Shown here: positions 35,737 to 44,183 of the stretch, one piece after another
Layout: every line of letters begins with the position of its first letter
Numbering within the stretch: position 1 is the first letter of the stretch
Source: Lewinella sp. 4G2
GTDB taxonomy: Bacteria; Bacteroidota; Bacteroidia; Chitinophagales; Saprospiraceae
NCBI RefSeq assembly: GCF_001625015.1
Contig: NZ_LVWJ02000014.1
Coordinates: 2,418,001-2,482,000 of the forward strand
Direction of reading: 5' to 3'
DNA: 64,000 nucleotides
The notes under the pieces: model-generated
Database searches by the model: none
Told to the model about the DNA's origin: nothing
Seen by the model: the letters and a program-made list of their open reading frames with translations, nothing else
Made by a program: the position numbers and the translations under genes

Positions 35737-37077
35737 ATGTTTGACAACCTAAGCGACCGCCTCGAAGGTGCCTTTAAGACTTTTACCGGAGATAATAAGA
35801 TCACGGAGATCAACGTAGCGACGAGCCTCAAGGAGATTCGCCGCGCGCTGGTGGCAGCTGACGTTAACTATAAGATCGCGAAGGAATTCACGGACAAGGT
35901 GAAGACGAAGGCGCTCGGTACGGAAAACGTACTCAAGGCCGTCAAGCCCGGCCAGCTGATGGTTAAAATCGTCCAGGATGAACTGACCGATCTGATGGGT
36001 GGGCAGTCCGTTGGTATCAACGTAAAGGGCAGCCCGGGCGTAGTCTTGATCGCTGGCCTTCAGGGTTCGGGTAAGACGACCTTCACCGGTAAGTTGGCCC
36101 TGCACTTGAAGGAAAAGCGTAAGCTGAAAGTACTCGTCACGGCGTGTGATGTTTACCGCCCCGCGGCTATTGACCAGTTGACGGTTCTCTCCGAGCAAGT
36201 CGGCGCCGGCATCTACAAGGAGCCCGAGAATAAAAACCCCGTAGAGATTGCGCTAAATGCCATTGCGCACGCTCAGGATAACAAGTACGACGTTGTGATC
36301 GTCGATACGGCCGGTCGCCTCTCCGTGGACGAAGCCATGATGCAGGAGATCAGTGAAGTGCGGGAGGCGATCAGCCCGAACGAGACCCTGTTCGTCGTGG
36401 ATTCGATGACGGGGCAGGATGCCGTGAACACGGCGAAAGCCTTCAACGACCGGATCAATTTTGACGGGGTAGTACTCACTAAACTGGACGGTGATACCCG
36501 CGGTGGTGCGGCCCTCTCGGTCAAGTACACCGTAAATAAGCCCATCAAATTCGTCTCCACTGGAGAGAAGATGGAGCAGCTCGATGTCTTTCACCCCGAT
36601 CGGATGGCCCAGCGCATCCTCGGTATGGGTGACATCATCTCCTTCGTGGAGCGCGCGCAGGACCAATTCGACGAAGAAGAAGCCAAGCGGATTGAGAAGC
36701 GCATCAAGAAAAACAAGTTTGACTTCAATGACTTCCTCGGCCAGCTGAATCAGCTTAAGAAAATGGGTGACATCAAGTCACTCCTCAACATGATCCCCGG
36801 CATGAAGAAAGCCATGGGAGACATTGAGATCGATAACTCGGCCTTTTCCAAAGTGGAAGCCATCATTCAGTCGATGACGCCCACCGAGCGTGCCCGCCCG
36901 GAACTGATGAGCATGAGCCGTAAGAAGCGGATTGCCCGCGGTTGTGGCCAGTCCATCGACGACGTCAATCGCTTCATCAAGCAATTTGATCAGATGCGGA
37001 AGATGATGCACAAGATGTCCAATAACCCGGCGATGATGGGTATGGGTGGTGCTGGCGGGAAGATGCGGAGGAGGTAA
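35737..37077 (+). CDS. ffh: signal recognition particle GTPase Ffh (SRP54)
   Basis: 446 residues with N, G and M domains in order. The G1 motif is GLQGSGKTT (from residue 107), then DVYRPAAIDQL, the VDTAGRL and TKLDGDTRGG motifs. The M domain has GMKKAMGD, SRKKRIARGCG and a methionine-rich tail (MRKMMHKMSNNPAMMGMGG). It binds 4.5S RNA and signal sequences. The stop codon is followed within 3 bp by the left repeat arm of the S23 cassette. Confidence 0.98.
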   Translation: MFDNLSDRLEGAFKTFTGDNKITEINVATSLKEIRRALVAADVNYKIAKEFTDKVKTKALGTENVLKAVKPGQLMVKIVQDELTDLMGGQSVGINVKGSPGVVLIAGLQGSGKTTFTGKLALHLKEKRKLKVLVTACDVYRPAAIDQLTVLSEQVGAGIYKEPENKNPVEIALNAIAHAQDNKYDVVIVDTAGRLSVDEAMMQEISEVREAISPNETLFVVDSMTGQDAVNTAKAFNDRINFDGVVLTKLDGDTRGGAALSVKYTVNKPIKFVSTGEKMEQLDVFHPDRMAQRILGMGDIISFVERAQDQFDEEEAKRIEKRIKKNKFDFNDFLGQLNQLKKMGDIKSLLNMIPGMKKAMGDIEIDNSAFSKVEAIIQSMTPTERARPELMSMSRKKRIARGCGQSIDDVNRFIKQFDQMRKMMHKMSNNPAMMGMGGAGGKMRRR

Positions 37078-37079
37078 GG

Positions 37080-37166
37080 GAGTTGCGAGTAGAGAGTTGC
37101 AAGTATCGAGTTGCAAGTGTAAAGTATCAAGTAGCAAGTAGCAAGTATCGAGTTGCAAGTGTCGAG
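37080..37166 (+). repeat. degenerate heptamer repeats, left arm of S23 cassette
   Basis: Runs of GAGTTGC-like units (AGTTGCGAGT, GAGTTGCAAGT, AAGTAGCAAGT) start 3 bp after the ffh stop codon. The same unit occurs in inverted orientation in the right arm. Confidence 0.8.
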
Positions 37167-37173
37167 GCAGCAG

Positions 37174-37557
37174 CTACTTGGCTATCTTGACTCCGAACTG
37201 TCTGGGATTCTTTACCATGTAATAAAGTAATCTACTGACCTCCTGGCTTAAGCTGATCAGCTGATCACATTGGTCTTTATCGATGTATTTATAGCGGTAA
37301 GCGAATTCAATCCAAACCTGTGTTTCGGCTGCTTCTGCTTTACAATCAGTGATTTTAGAGTACCAATGCTTAGGGTAGGGTGTTTTTTCTGATGCTTCGG
37401 CAAGGTTTGCGCAAACACTGCGTGAAGATCTGCGCATTTGGTCCGTAAGACTGTATTGTTCGTGCTTAGGGAATTTGATTGAAGCGAAATATATTTGGTC
37501 TGCCAGTACGATTGCCTTTTGGTACGCGAGCCAGCTTTTGAAAATTGCGGATGCCAT
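37174..37557 (-). CDS. four-helix-bundle protein (S23/IVP family)
   Basis: 127 residues matching the S23 'intervening sequence' four-helix-bundle family: FKSWLAYQKAIVLADQIYFA, SLTDQMRRSSRSVCANLAEA, KHWYSKITDCKAEAAETQVW and the C-terminal QEVSRLLYYMVKN. The family is related to Avd of diversity-generating retroelements and was named from rRNA insertions; its role is unsettled. It is lower in GC than its neighbours and bounded on both sides by heptamer repeats, suggesting an inserted cassette. Confidence 0.9.
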   Translation of the reverse strand: MASAIFKSWLAYQKAIVLADQIYFASIKFPKHEQYSLTDQMRRSSRSVCANLAEASEKTPYPKHWYSKITDCKAEAAETQVWIEFAYRYKYIDKDQCDQLISLSQEVSRLLYYMVKNPRQFGVKIAK

Positions 37558-37652
37558 TTATTACTGTTTGACCACAATGTCCGGCGTCAACAGATTAATT
37601 TCCCGCCTTTAAACGTATTTATTCCACTATATTCGATTATAAACGCTTAAAT

Positions 37653-37717
37653 CTCGCAACTCGCAACTCGCAACTCGCAACTCGCAACCCGCAACTCGCA
37701 ACCCGCAACTCGCAACT
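37653..37717 (-). repeat. GAGTTGC heptamer tandem array, right arm of S23 cassette
   Basis: About nine tandem 7-bp units, GAGTTGC on the minus strand with two GGGTTGC variants. The array ends inside the stop codon of the pseudouridine synthase gene. Confidence 0.9.
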
Positions 37718-38438
37718 ACTTAAGTTTTCTCAGTTGGTTGATGACCGCGCGCATATCCTTTGGGTATTCCGCTTCGAACGTTACCCGTTCTCCAGTATCA
37801 GGATGATCGAAGGCAATACGTTTGGCGTGAAGGGGGGCTCTGTTGAGTAGGGGGCGTTCCTCTTTATCGCGGCCGAGATTGTAACGGCGGCCTTTGATTT
37901 CGGAGAGTTTGAATTCTTCTCGTTTGCCGTAGAAGGGATCGACCATGAGGGGGAAGCCGGCGTAGGCGAGGTGTACGCGGACCTGGTGGGTGCGCCCGGT
38001 AAAGATCTGTACGCCGAGCAGGCTGAATTGGTGGCCGAAGGCTTCCAATTGCTTGAAGATGGAGAGGGCGTATTTCCCCTTATTGCTGACCATCATTTTG
38101 CCGGTCTGGCCAGGATTGTTGGCGATCGGCTCGTCTACCTCAATTTCCTCTTCGCCGGGTTGGCCCTCGACGAGCGCGTGGTAGATCTTGTCCACTTCTC
38201 TTTCCTGAAACTGGCGATTAAGTTCCTTATGAGCTTCTTTAGTACGTGCGTAGACAATCACCCCACTCGTAGGTTTATCCAGCCGGTGGACGGGAATGAT
38301 GGGGTCACCGTATTTCTTGCCCAGGAGGTGTGTCAAGTTGGGGATGTCCGGGTCGTAGCGGTCGGGTACGGAAAGCAGGTCGGCGGGTTTGTTGACGACA
38401 ATCACGTGATCATCCAGGTGCAGGATCTCCAATTTCAT
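37716..38438 (-). CDS. RluA-family pseudouridine synthase
   Basis: 240 residues from the ATG at 38438, where conserved MKLEILHLDDHVIVVNKPAD begins. The catalytic motif is HRLDKPTSG (Asp nucleophile), followed by YHALVEG, FTGRTHQVRVHLAYAGFPL and the C-terminal RAPLHAKRIAFDHPDTGE. No S4 domain is present, so it resembles the short RluA/TruC-like forms. The target uridine in rRNA or tRNA cannot be told from sequence. Confidence 0.93.
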   Translation of the reverse strand: MKLEILHLDDHVIVVNKPADLLSVPDRYDPDIPNLTHLLGKKYGDPIIPVHRLDKPTSGVIVYARTKEAHKELNRQFQEREVDKIYHALVEGQPGEEEIEVDEPIANNPGQTGKMMVSNKGKYALSIFKQLEAFGHQFSLLGVQIFTGRTHQVRVHLAYAGFPLMVDPFYGKREEFKLSEIKGRRYNLGRDKEERPLLNRAPLHAKRIAFDHPDTGERVTFEAEYPKDMRAVINQLRKLK

Positions 38439-38442
38439 GGGG

Positions 38443-38450
38443 CAAAGATA
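38443..38450 (-). promoter_or_regulatory. candidate -7 box of pseudouridine synthase gene (TATCTTTG)
   Basis: Perfect TAnnTTTG on the minus strand only 4 bp before the ATG, which implies a leaderless or nearly leaderless message. Confidence 0.45.
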
Positions 38451-38536
38451 GTTGAGTGGGGGAGTGATACGATAGCAAAAGCCGGCTACCAATGCTGGCG
38501 GCCGGCTTGCTATCTTTTCAAGTAAAATCTAGAGAA

Positions 38537-40222
38537 TTACTCCTCTTCCTGAGGACGGTCATCTACGGCATCCGTTGCGTCAGCGATCTTTTCGGAGGCT
38601 ACCTGGTATACGGCTTTCGCCGTGTCGGTCAGGTCCTCAACGGTATCGTTGATGCTTTCGACTGCGCTTTCGAATACTTCCGAAGCCTGGTCGAAGAAGC
38701 CACCTTCTTCGCGGAGGGGAGCTACCGCTTCACCTACGGAAGTGATCACGCCCGCAATGGCATCGCCGGCTTTTTCCGCGAGGGTTTCTTCCTCCGCAGC
38801 TGGGGGGACGGCCGCAGTTGCGGCTACCGTATCGGTGGAGGGTGTATCAACATCAGCAACTGGTGCCGGGGATTCGGCACTGGCTTCGGTTGGGGCGGCG
38901 GTTGGCGCACCAACGGCAGCGGTAGTGACGGGCACGTCCGGCGTAATGATCTCGCTAAAGGCGATGAAGTTTTTCACCTGCTTTGAGGGGCGGTCGCCAG
39001 CTTTAACGCGGCTGCCTTTCTTGGCTTTCTTTCCTTCGGCGATGGCGGCAGCGGCGGCGGCTAGTTTGCTCGCCTCTTCAGGGCTTACTTCGCGCTCGCT
39101 GATCTCCGCAGCGATCTTAGCCTTTGCTGCTGCGGCGGCGGCGCGTTCGGCGTCCTTCTTAGCGCGCTTTTCGGCTTTCTTCTTCTCCTGTTCGATCTTC
39201 TTTTCGAGCTGCGCCTTGGTCTTCTCCATATCATCCAGCTTCGCTTGTTTGCTGTTGATGCGGGATTCGATCATGACGACCTTGGCCTGGCGGATCTGCT
39301 TCTCGAGTTGACCGTCCGTACGCTCAATGCGGCGGTGTTCGAATTTAAGGTCTTCCTTGTCACGGCCGATACCGGACTTCATCCGGTCCATGGCTTTTTT
39401 GAGGCCTTCGAGACGGCTTTCGATCCGGCCCACGGCGCCGCCGCTGTTGCTGGATGCTCCACCCTGTCCGCGTTTCTCCTTGACGGCCTTAAAGGCGGCG
39501 TCAATCCGTTTATAGACGGCGTCGCGGTCTTCGCGGGTGAATTTTACGTTGTGGAATTTCTTTTGGATATCCCGCAGGTCATTAAAGACGCGGTTGAGGT
39601 GAGTGCCCTCCTGAATGGAGCCTTCCGCTTTTTCGAGGAGGCCGGAGAAGGCAGCCACTTGTTTGGTGGATTCCTCCTTGTACTGCTCATTGAGCTTGTC
39701 GCGCATTTTCTTCAGGGTGTCGAAAGTAGTGTCGACGCGCTTACGGATATCGTTGCCCTGCTCGCGGAGGAGGGTTTTATCCTGAAGTTGGCCCTGGACT
39801 TTTTGCCAGAATTGCTTGGCCTGGTTCCATAAATCGGAACTGTATTCGGTGGCACGCTCGACGCGGTCTTCGATCTCGGCGAGCTCTGCTTTGTAGTTCT
39901 CAGCGAGTTTGGCGCTGAGGACGTGGAAGTGCCACTCGGTCTGCGCCCGGAGGATCATGTCGGTTTGCTCTGCCTTCAGATCGTCCGGTAGAAGGCCTTC
40001 GGTTACGCTGAGCTCGCGGGCGACTACGCGGTCGGGTTCGGGAAGTTCTGCTTCCTGGCCCTTGCGCCATTTTTCCATGAAGAGTTTGTAGACCTCGTCG
40101 GTTACAACCTTCTCGGGGTAAGTTTGAATGCGGACGATGTTCTCTTTGACCTGTAGTTCGATGGTCAGTAAGACGCGTTTTTCCTGGGCGTCACGCCCCC
40201 AGACGGCAATACGGTTTCTCAT
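38537..40222 (-). CDS. large coiled-coil protein of unknown function
   Basis: 561 residues, no signal peptide or membrane helix. Residues about 1-130 form a compact N-terminal region (MRNRIAVWGRDAQEKRVLLT; VVTDEVYKLFMEKWRKGQE). About 130-410 are strongly charged and helical, with repeated W/F-K patterns and a Lys/Ala/Glu coiled coil. The last 150 residues are Ala/Pro/Thr-rich and acidic (low complexity), ending in DDRPQEEE. I do not recognise a family; parts recall DUF349-type helical repeats, but this is weak. Expression as a single cytoplasmic gene is likely. Confidence 0.75.
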   Translation of the reverse strand: MRNRIAVWGRDAQEKRVLLTIELQVKENIVRIQTYPEKVVTDEVYKLFMEKWRKGQEAELPEPDRVVARELSVTEGLLPDDLKAEQTDMILRAQTEWHFHVLSAKLAENYKAELAEIEDRVERATEYSSDLWNQAKQFWQKVQGQLQDKTLLREQGNDIRKRVDTTFDTLKKMRDKLNEQYKEESTKQVAAFSGLLEKAEGSIQEGTHLNRVFNDLRDIQKKFHNVKFTREDRDAVYKRIDAAFKAVKEKRGQGGASSNSGGAVGRIESRLEGLKKAMDRMKSGIGRDKEDLKFEHRRIERTDGQLEKQIRQAKVVMIESRINSKQAKLDDMEKTKAQLEKKIEQEKKKAEKRAKKDAERAAAAAAKAKIAAEISEREVSPEEASKLAAAAAAIAEGKKAKKGSRVKAGDRPSKQVKNFIAFSEIITPDVPVTTAAVGAPTAAPTEASAESPAPVADVDTPSTDTVAATAAVPPAAEEETLAEKAGDAIAGVITSVGEAVAPLREEGGFFDQASEVFESAVESINDTVEDLTDTAKAVYQVASEKIADATDAVDDRPQEEE

Positions 40223-40353
40223 AATCAGTTTGCGTTATGCAACCGGCGGGAATGAGTGCCCACACGGTTGCGCTTTCGGGTAAATCAGTGCCCCGATGAA
40301 TAGGGCGGGTTAGTCTTTCATTCCGGGGCTTCCGGAACGGTAGTCGGTCCGAA

Positions 40354-41373
40354 TCAGGAAGCCGAAACGGCGGACCCAATCAGGTTATTTTCTGCCAGGT
40401 AAGTGGCGATTTGTACGGCATTGGTTGCGGCACCTTTACGGAGGTTATCCGCCACGATCCAGAGGTTGAGCCCATTTTCGATGGATTCATCCCGACGGAT
40501 GCGGCCCACGAATACCTCGTCGCGGTGTTTAGCTAACAGCGGCATGGGGTAAAGGTTATTGGCAACGTCGTCCTGAACAACTACGCCCGGCGTAGCGGCC
40601 AGCAATTCCCTTACCTTTTCGACGGTAAAGGGGCGCTCAAATTCTACGTTCACGCTTTCGCTGTGGCCACCGTGAACGGGCACCCGCACGGCGGTGGCGG
40701 TGATGGCAATACTGTCGTCGCCCAAGATCTTTCGGGTTTCATGGACGAGTTTCATCTCCTCCTTCGTGTAGTCGTTATCCAGGAATACATCGCAATGGGG
40801 GATGCAATTCTCAAAGATGGGGTAGTGGTAGGGGCGATCCGTACCAGCGGTGTCCTCTCCCCGCTTTTCTGCCTCGTACTGATTGACGGCCGGTACGCCG
40901 GTTCCCGTAAAGGATTGGTAAGTGGAGATCACCAGGCGCTTGATGCCGAAAGCTTTGTGGAGGGGCGCCAGGGAAAGCACCATTTGAATTGTCGAACAGT
41001 TAGGGTTCGCAATGATGAGATCGTCCTTGGTAAGTTGGTCTGCATTCACTTCGGGGACGACCAGTTTTTTGGTGGGGTCCATCCGCCAGGCGCTCGAGTT
41101 GTCCACGACAACGCAGCCTACTTCGGCGAATTTTGGGGCCCATTCCTTACTGGTGCCGCCACCAGCGGAGAAAATAGCTACGTCCGGACGCATGTCAATA
41201 GCATCCTGCATACCAACTACGGTGTACTCCTTTCCTTCGTAGTCGATCTTTTTACCAACCGAACGCGCGGAGGCTACGGGAATCAATTCGGAAATGGGGA
41301 AGTTATGCTCCTTGAGCACCTGAAACATTACGCCGCCGACCAAACCGGTGGCACCTACTACAGCAACTTTCAT
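40354..41373 (-). CDS. asd: aspartate-semialdehyde dehydrogenase
   Basis: 339 residues from the ATG at 41373, where the NADP-binding MKVAVVGATGLVGGVM begins (an ATG 30 bp upstream is not needed). The active-site cysteine is Cys126 (ANPNCSTIQM); other family motifs are SAGGGTSKEWAP, YQSFTGTGV and VRVPVHGGHSE. It makes aspartate semialdehyde for lysine/diaminopimelate, threonine and methionine. Preceded by a -7 box on the minus strand. Confidence 0.97.
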   Translation of the reverse strand: MKVAVVGATGLVGGVMFQVLKEHNFPISELIPVASARSVGKKIDYEGKEYTVVGMQDAIDMRPDVAIFSAGGGTSKEWAPKFAEVGCVVVDNSSAWRMDPTKKLVVPEVNADQLTKDDLIIANPNCSTIQMVLSLAPLHKAFGIKRLVISTYQSFTGTGVPAVNQYEAEKRGEDTAGTDRPYHYPIFENCIPHCDVFLDNDYTKEEMKLVHETRKILGDDSIAITATAVRVPVHGGHSESVNVEFERPFTVEKVRELLAATPGVVVQDDVANNLYPMPLLAKHRDEVFVGRIRRDESIENGLNLWIVADNLRKGAATNAVQIATYLAENNLIGSAVSAS

Positions 41374-41400
41374 TTTTCTGTTTTTAGGGGGTGGGAATGA

Positions 41401-41408
41401 CAAAGGTA
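41401..41408 (-). promoter_or_regulatory. candidate -7 box of asd (TACCTTTG)
   Basis: Fits TAnnTTTG, 27 bp before the asd start codon. No clear -33 element. Confidence 0.4.
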
Positions 41409-41511
41409 GGCCTTTCCGGTAAGGGCTATTGTTTGTGTTCGGGGTGGTGGCCCGGCAATTAAATGGTCATCTACGAACGCCAAGCTTGGTCCCGTATTCA
41501 CTCCTTTCTTG

Positions 41512-41529
41512 GCACCTGCGGCAGCGCCA
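41512..41529 (-). repeat. 18-bp interspersed repeat, copy 9
   Basis: Exact consensus on the minus strand (K=T, R=A), followed by C. Intergenic between the methyltransferase gene and asd. Confidence 0.85.
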
Positions 41530-41565
41530 GAATGGGATTGTTGGGATTAGCTGAAAAGACAGTGT

Positions 41566-42372
41566 TTAGCTGTTGAGCTTTTGGAACATCATGATACCCC
41601 AGCGAAGGTCCCCGTCTTCGGCTAATTCTCGGAAAATTTTGCACACGCGCTTCCGCTCGTTGACAAATTTCTCGCTGGTTTGCTTGACGAGCTCCTTGCG
41701 GTTGCTTTCAAGGGCTTCCTCTAACTTGCCAAAATGAATGGCTAGGTTTTTGGATAGGTCCAAAGAGTAGACCTTCTGGAAGAAGCCGCGGCGGGCGTCA
41801 TCTTCGTAGTCGCCCATGGTAATGAGTTCCTCCACCGGGAGGCTGGCGATACGCTCTTTACCGGCGGGGCTGACGCGGTCCGCACGCATAATAGCGCAGA
41901 AAATGAGCCGAGCCTCGGGCTTCATCACGCGGTGGATAGCGCGGAACATTTGCCGTTTTTTGGCGGTGATGCTGAAGCTATCCTGAGCGATGACGAAATC
42001 GAAATTGTCCGGATTGTAGGGCATGTAATCCACGTCGCCGAGGGTGACGTGCATCATTTTATGTAGTTCCGCCTCCTCGATCTTCTTCTGGTTAAAGGCA
42101 TTTTGGACCTCATTATCGTTGAGGCACTCCACCTTACACATGTGCGTTTCGGCGATGTAGCGAGCGGCGGTACCGAAGCCGGATTGCAGCACCAACATTT
42201 TGGTTGACTTCTTGATGCGGGGGAGCAAGCGGAGCATCCGGTCCGTGGTAGCGCGGGCGGCCTCGGTGGGGTTGTCTACCTCTTCGGAGTAGATGCCTAC
42301 GTGGAGATCATCTCCCCCCCATAGGTTGCGGTAAATTTCCTGGGACTTTTGCTCTTCGTTGAACGTTGCGAT
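41566..42372 (-). CDS. SAM-dependent methyltransferase with unusual start
   Basis: A class I methyltransferase fold: MLVLQSGFGTAARYIAE (motif I, with SGFG in place of the usual GxGxG), DVDYMPYNPDNFDFVIAQDS and IHRVMKPEARLIF. The first internal ATG is at 42237, but conserved-looking coding sequence continues upstream in frame (IYRNLWGGDDLHVGIYSEE) to a stop at 42379-42381. There is no ATG, GTG or TTG in that 47-codon stretch. An ATC at 42372 is the best placed candidate. It resembles sarcosine/dimethylglycine methyltransferases; the substrate is unknown. 269 residues if ATC is used, 223 from the ATG. Confidence 0.75.
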   Translation of the reverse strand: MATFNEEQKSQEIYRNLWGGDDLHVGIYSEEVDNPTEAARATTDRMLRLLPRIKKSTKMLVLQSGFGTAARYIAETHMCKVECLNDNEVQNAFNQKKIEEAELHKMMHVTLGDVDYMPYNPDNFDFVIAQDSFSITAKKRQMFRAIHRVMKPEARLIFCAIMRADRVSPAGKERIASLPVEELITMGDYEDDARRGFFQKVYSLDLSKNLAIHFGKLEEALESNRKELVKQTSEKFVNERKRVCKIFRELAEDGDLRWGIMMFQKLNS

Positions 42373-42545
42373 GGTAGTCTAATTTCTTTAGTAAAGGGGT
42401 GGGTGCGAAAGGTGGCCGGGCCAAATGCGTGGGCTGAGCCTTTCCGAACGGGCGCCAAGTTAACCCAAATCTAGTTAAGGAACAGCACGGGCGGCGGGGT
42501 GCACTCATCGGTTAATGTACGTAGGGAGCGACCGTATATATAAGG

Positions 42546-43826
42546 TTATAGAATCTCCCTTAATTTAAATTCGGTGCGGTAATATTTCCCCTCCCGCACG
42601 TACTTGATCTTCATGGTTTTTCCGGTCTTGCCACGCAGCCGGTCGAGAATACCGCTGAGTGTCAGGAAGGTCGTTGAGGTTTTGTTGACGCCGGTAATCC
42701 GGTCCCCCACCAGAAGGCCGGCCTCCGCAGCGGGGCTTCCAGGCAGTACTCGAGCGACCATTACCTTTTGCAAGCGACGCCCCCCGGCAACAAGGGAAAG
42801 CCCGGACCGATCAAACTTAAAGCGTTGCCGGATGGCCTTTTTGTCCGGCCGGAAGTAAACGGTTTGCCGAACGTAATCGACTACGATGTTGAACCGCGAT
42901 AGGATGCGGTTGCCGATTATGCCCTGCCGGCCATTCAGGTTTAACATTCCCGTCGTGTCCAACACCTGAAAGTAGGTGACCACGTCCTCCAGCGTCCGGT
43001 CGGCTAGTTTGAGGTTGCGGATGCGGCCTACGTTGCCGTCCACCGAGCCGCCAATCCCATTGGCCAGGTAGCCGGGTAGGGTAGGGACGGGGAGGTCCTG
43101 AGCGATGATGGTATCCCGAAAAGTGTGTAGGAGCAGAGAGATACTGGCACCCGTGTCCAGTAAAAGCTTGCGTGGGGAAGGGGCACCACTGAAAGAAATA
43201 GGTAGGGTGAGGTAGGGCCGGTGGCGATAGAATTCTGCGGGAACGGCCAGATGTTTACGGCTGGGTGCGTAGCCGCCGGGTTCGTGCAGAATGAGTTGGC
43301 GGCGTTTGAAGTCGAACTCCACGACGAAGCGCATCAGGAAGTCTGCGCCCAGAATTCCGTGAATGGGGCTGCCGACGATCTCATCCAGCTTAGCGTAGTT
43401 TTCTTCCAGTACCAAAATGCTCCGGTGGCGGGCCTCGATCGCATCGCCTAAGGTCAGATCGACACCAGTAGCGAGGTAAGCAACGAGTTCCCGCTCCCGG
43501 TCCGCACCCGTGACGGTGAACTTGCGCCGGTAGGTCAGGTCCAGCTTATCGGAGATCTCTTTATTGAGCAGAATGGTGTTTTCCGCGCCGGTATCCACGA
43601 TGAAGCGCAGGCCGTAGCTGTTGTTGATGATCGCCTTCACGACAATGAAGTCGTTTTCCAGGCTGAAGGGAATTTTAATGCTGCCGACCGGTTTCAGGCG
43701 GTTGAGGTCGTGCAATACTTGCCCATTCGCCGGCACCTGCGGCAGCGCCCAGAAGAGCACGGACAGTAACAGTATCAGGGCTTTAGTACCCGTAAAACCA
43801 ATAATGGCAGGTTTACAAAATTGCAC
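42546..43826 (-). CDS. retropepsin-like aspartic protease with PDZ domain
   Basis: 426 residues, exported (ALILLLSVLFWALPQVPANG). Two retropepsin-like halves carry the catalytic motifs FIVDTGAENT and LLLDTGASIS, so both aspartates of a protease pair may lie in one chain. A C-terminal PDZ domain (about 340-426) has VLPGSPAAEAGLLVGDRITG. Members of this Bacteroidota family are predicted secreted or periplasmic proteases; the substrate is unknown. An interspersed-repeat copy encodes ALPQVP at the end of the signal peptide. Confidence 0.85.
   Translation of the reverse strand: MQFCKPAIIGFTGTKALILLLSVLFWALPQVPANGQVLHDLNRLKPVGSIKIPFSLENDFIVVKAIINNSYGLRFIVDTGAENTILLNKEISDKLDLTYRRKFTVTGADRERELVAYLATGVDLTLGDAIEARHRSILVLEENYAKLDEIVGSPIHGILGADFLMRFVVEFDFKRRQLILHEPGGYAPSRKHLAVPAEFYRHRPYLTLPISFSGAPSPRKLLLDTGASISLLLHTFRDTIIAQDLPVPTLPGYLANGIGGSVDGNVGRIRNLKLADRTLEDVVTYFQVLDTTGMLNLNGRQGIIGNRILSRFNIVVDYVRQTVYFRPDKKAIRQRFKFDRSGLSLVAGGRRLQKVMVARVLPGSPAAEAGLLVGDRITGVNKTSTTFLTLSGILDRLRGKTGKTMKIKYVREGKYYRTEFKLREIL
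43733..43750 (-). repeat. 18-bp interspersed repeat, copy 10
   Basis: Exact consensus on the minus strand (K=G, R=A), followed by C. Sense to the aspartic protease gene but in another frame than copies 1, 2, 8 and 12, read as ALPQVP. Confidence 0.85.
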
Positions 43827-44183
43827 CCTGCCAAGTTAAACAATTTCGCGAAGCAGCGTTTAGGCTCTGAAATCGTTACAAAAAAAATCCACCGCTTGGG
43901 GCTGCATTCGATTGCAGTTTTTCAGATCGATCTAAAAGTTCGAAAAGAAAAACTTGCTGATTGACGCAGAATTTGCCAAGTTTGTGGCGCTTTCGACTAC
44001 TATCCGGCAGAGTTGGCCGACTTAAAGGATCATGCAACAACAAACTTTGAGCGCACTATCGAACGGATATTTCTCCGTAACCCCCTTCCCTTACCACCTA
44101 TAAAGAATAAGACCACCTGCTTCGCTTCCAGCGTAACAAGGTGGTGTGTCATGCAATCTGTTTTCTTAATCACAATCTGTACT
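43827..44183. other. intergenic region before the second SusC
   Basis: This 357-bp gap lies between divergent genes. A weak hairpin CTGCA...TGCAG followed by T residues occurs at 43902-43922. An open frame runs through 44013-44183 into susC but reads as non-conserved sequence and is not used as an N-terminus. No clear promoter box was found. Confidence 0.4.

Noticed and set aside
36778-37158. Minus-strand open frame of 126 codons at the end of ffh.
   Set aside because: It is antisense to ffh and enters the heptamer repeats, giving a repetitive Leu/Thr/Cys peptide.
37653-37717. Possible CRISPR-like array.
   Set aside because: Units are 7 bp and contiguous with no spacers.
42316-42324. Homopolymer frameshift in the methyltransferase gene.
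   Set aside because: The translation keeps family-like sequence in the same frame on both sides of the G run, so no shift is needed.
44013-44183. Upstream in-frame extension of the second SusC.
   Set aside because: It gives a non-conserved sequence before a clear signal peptide starting at 44184.
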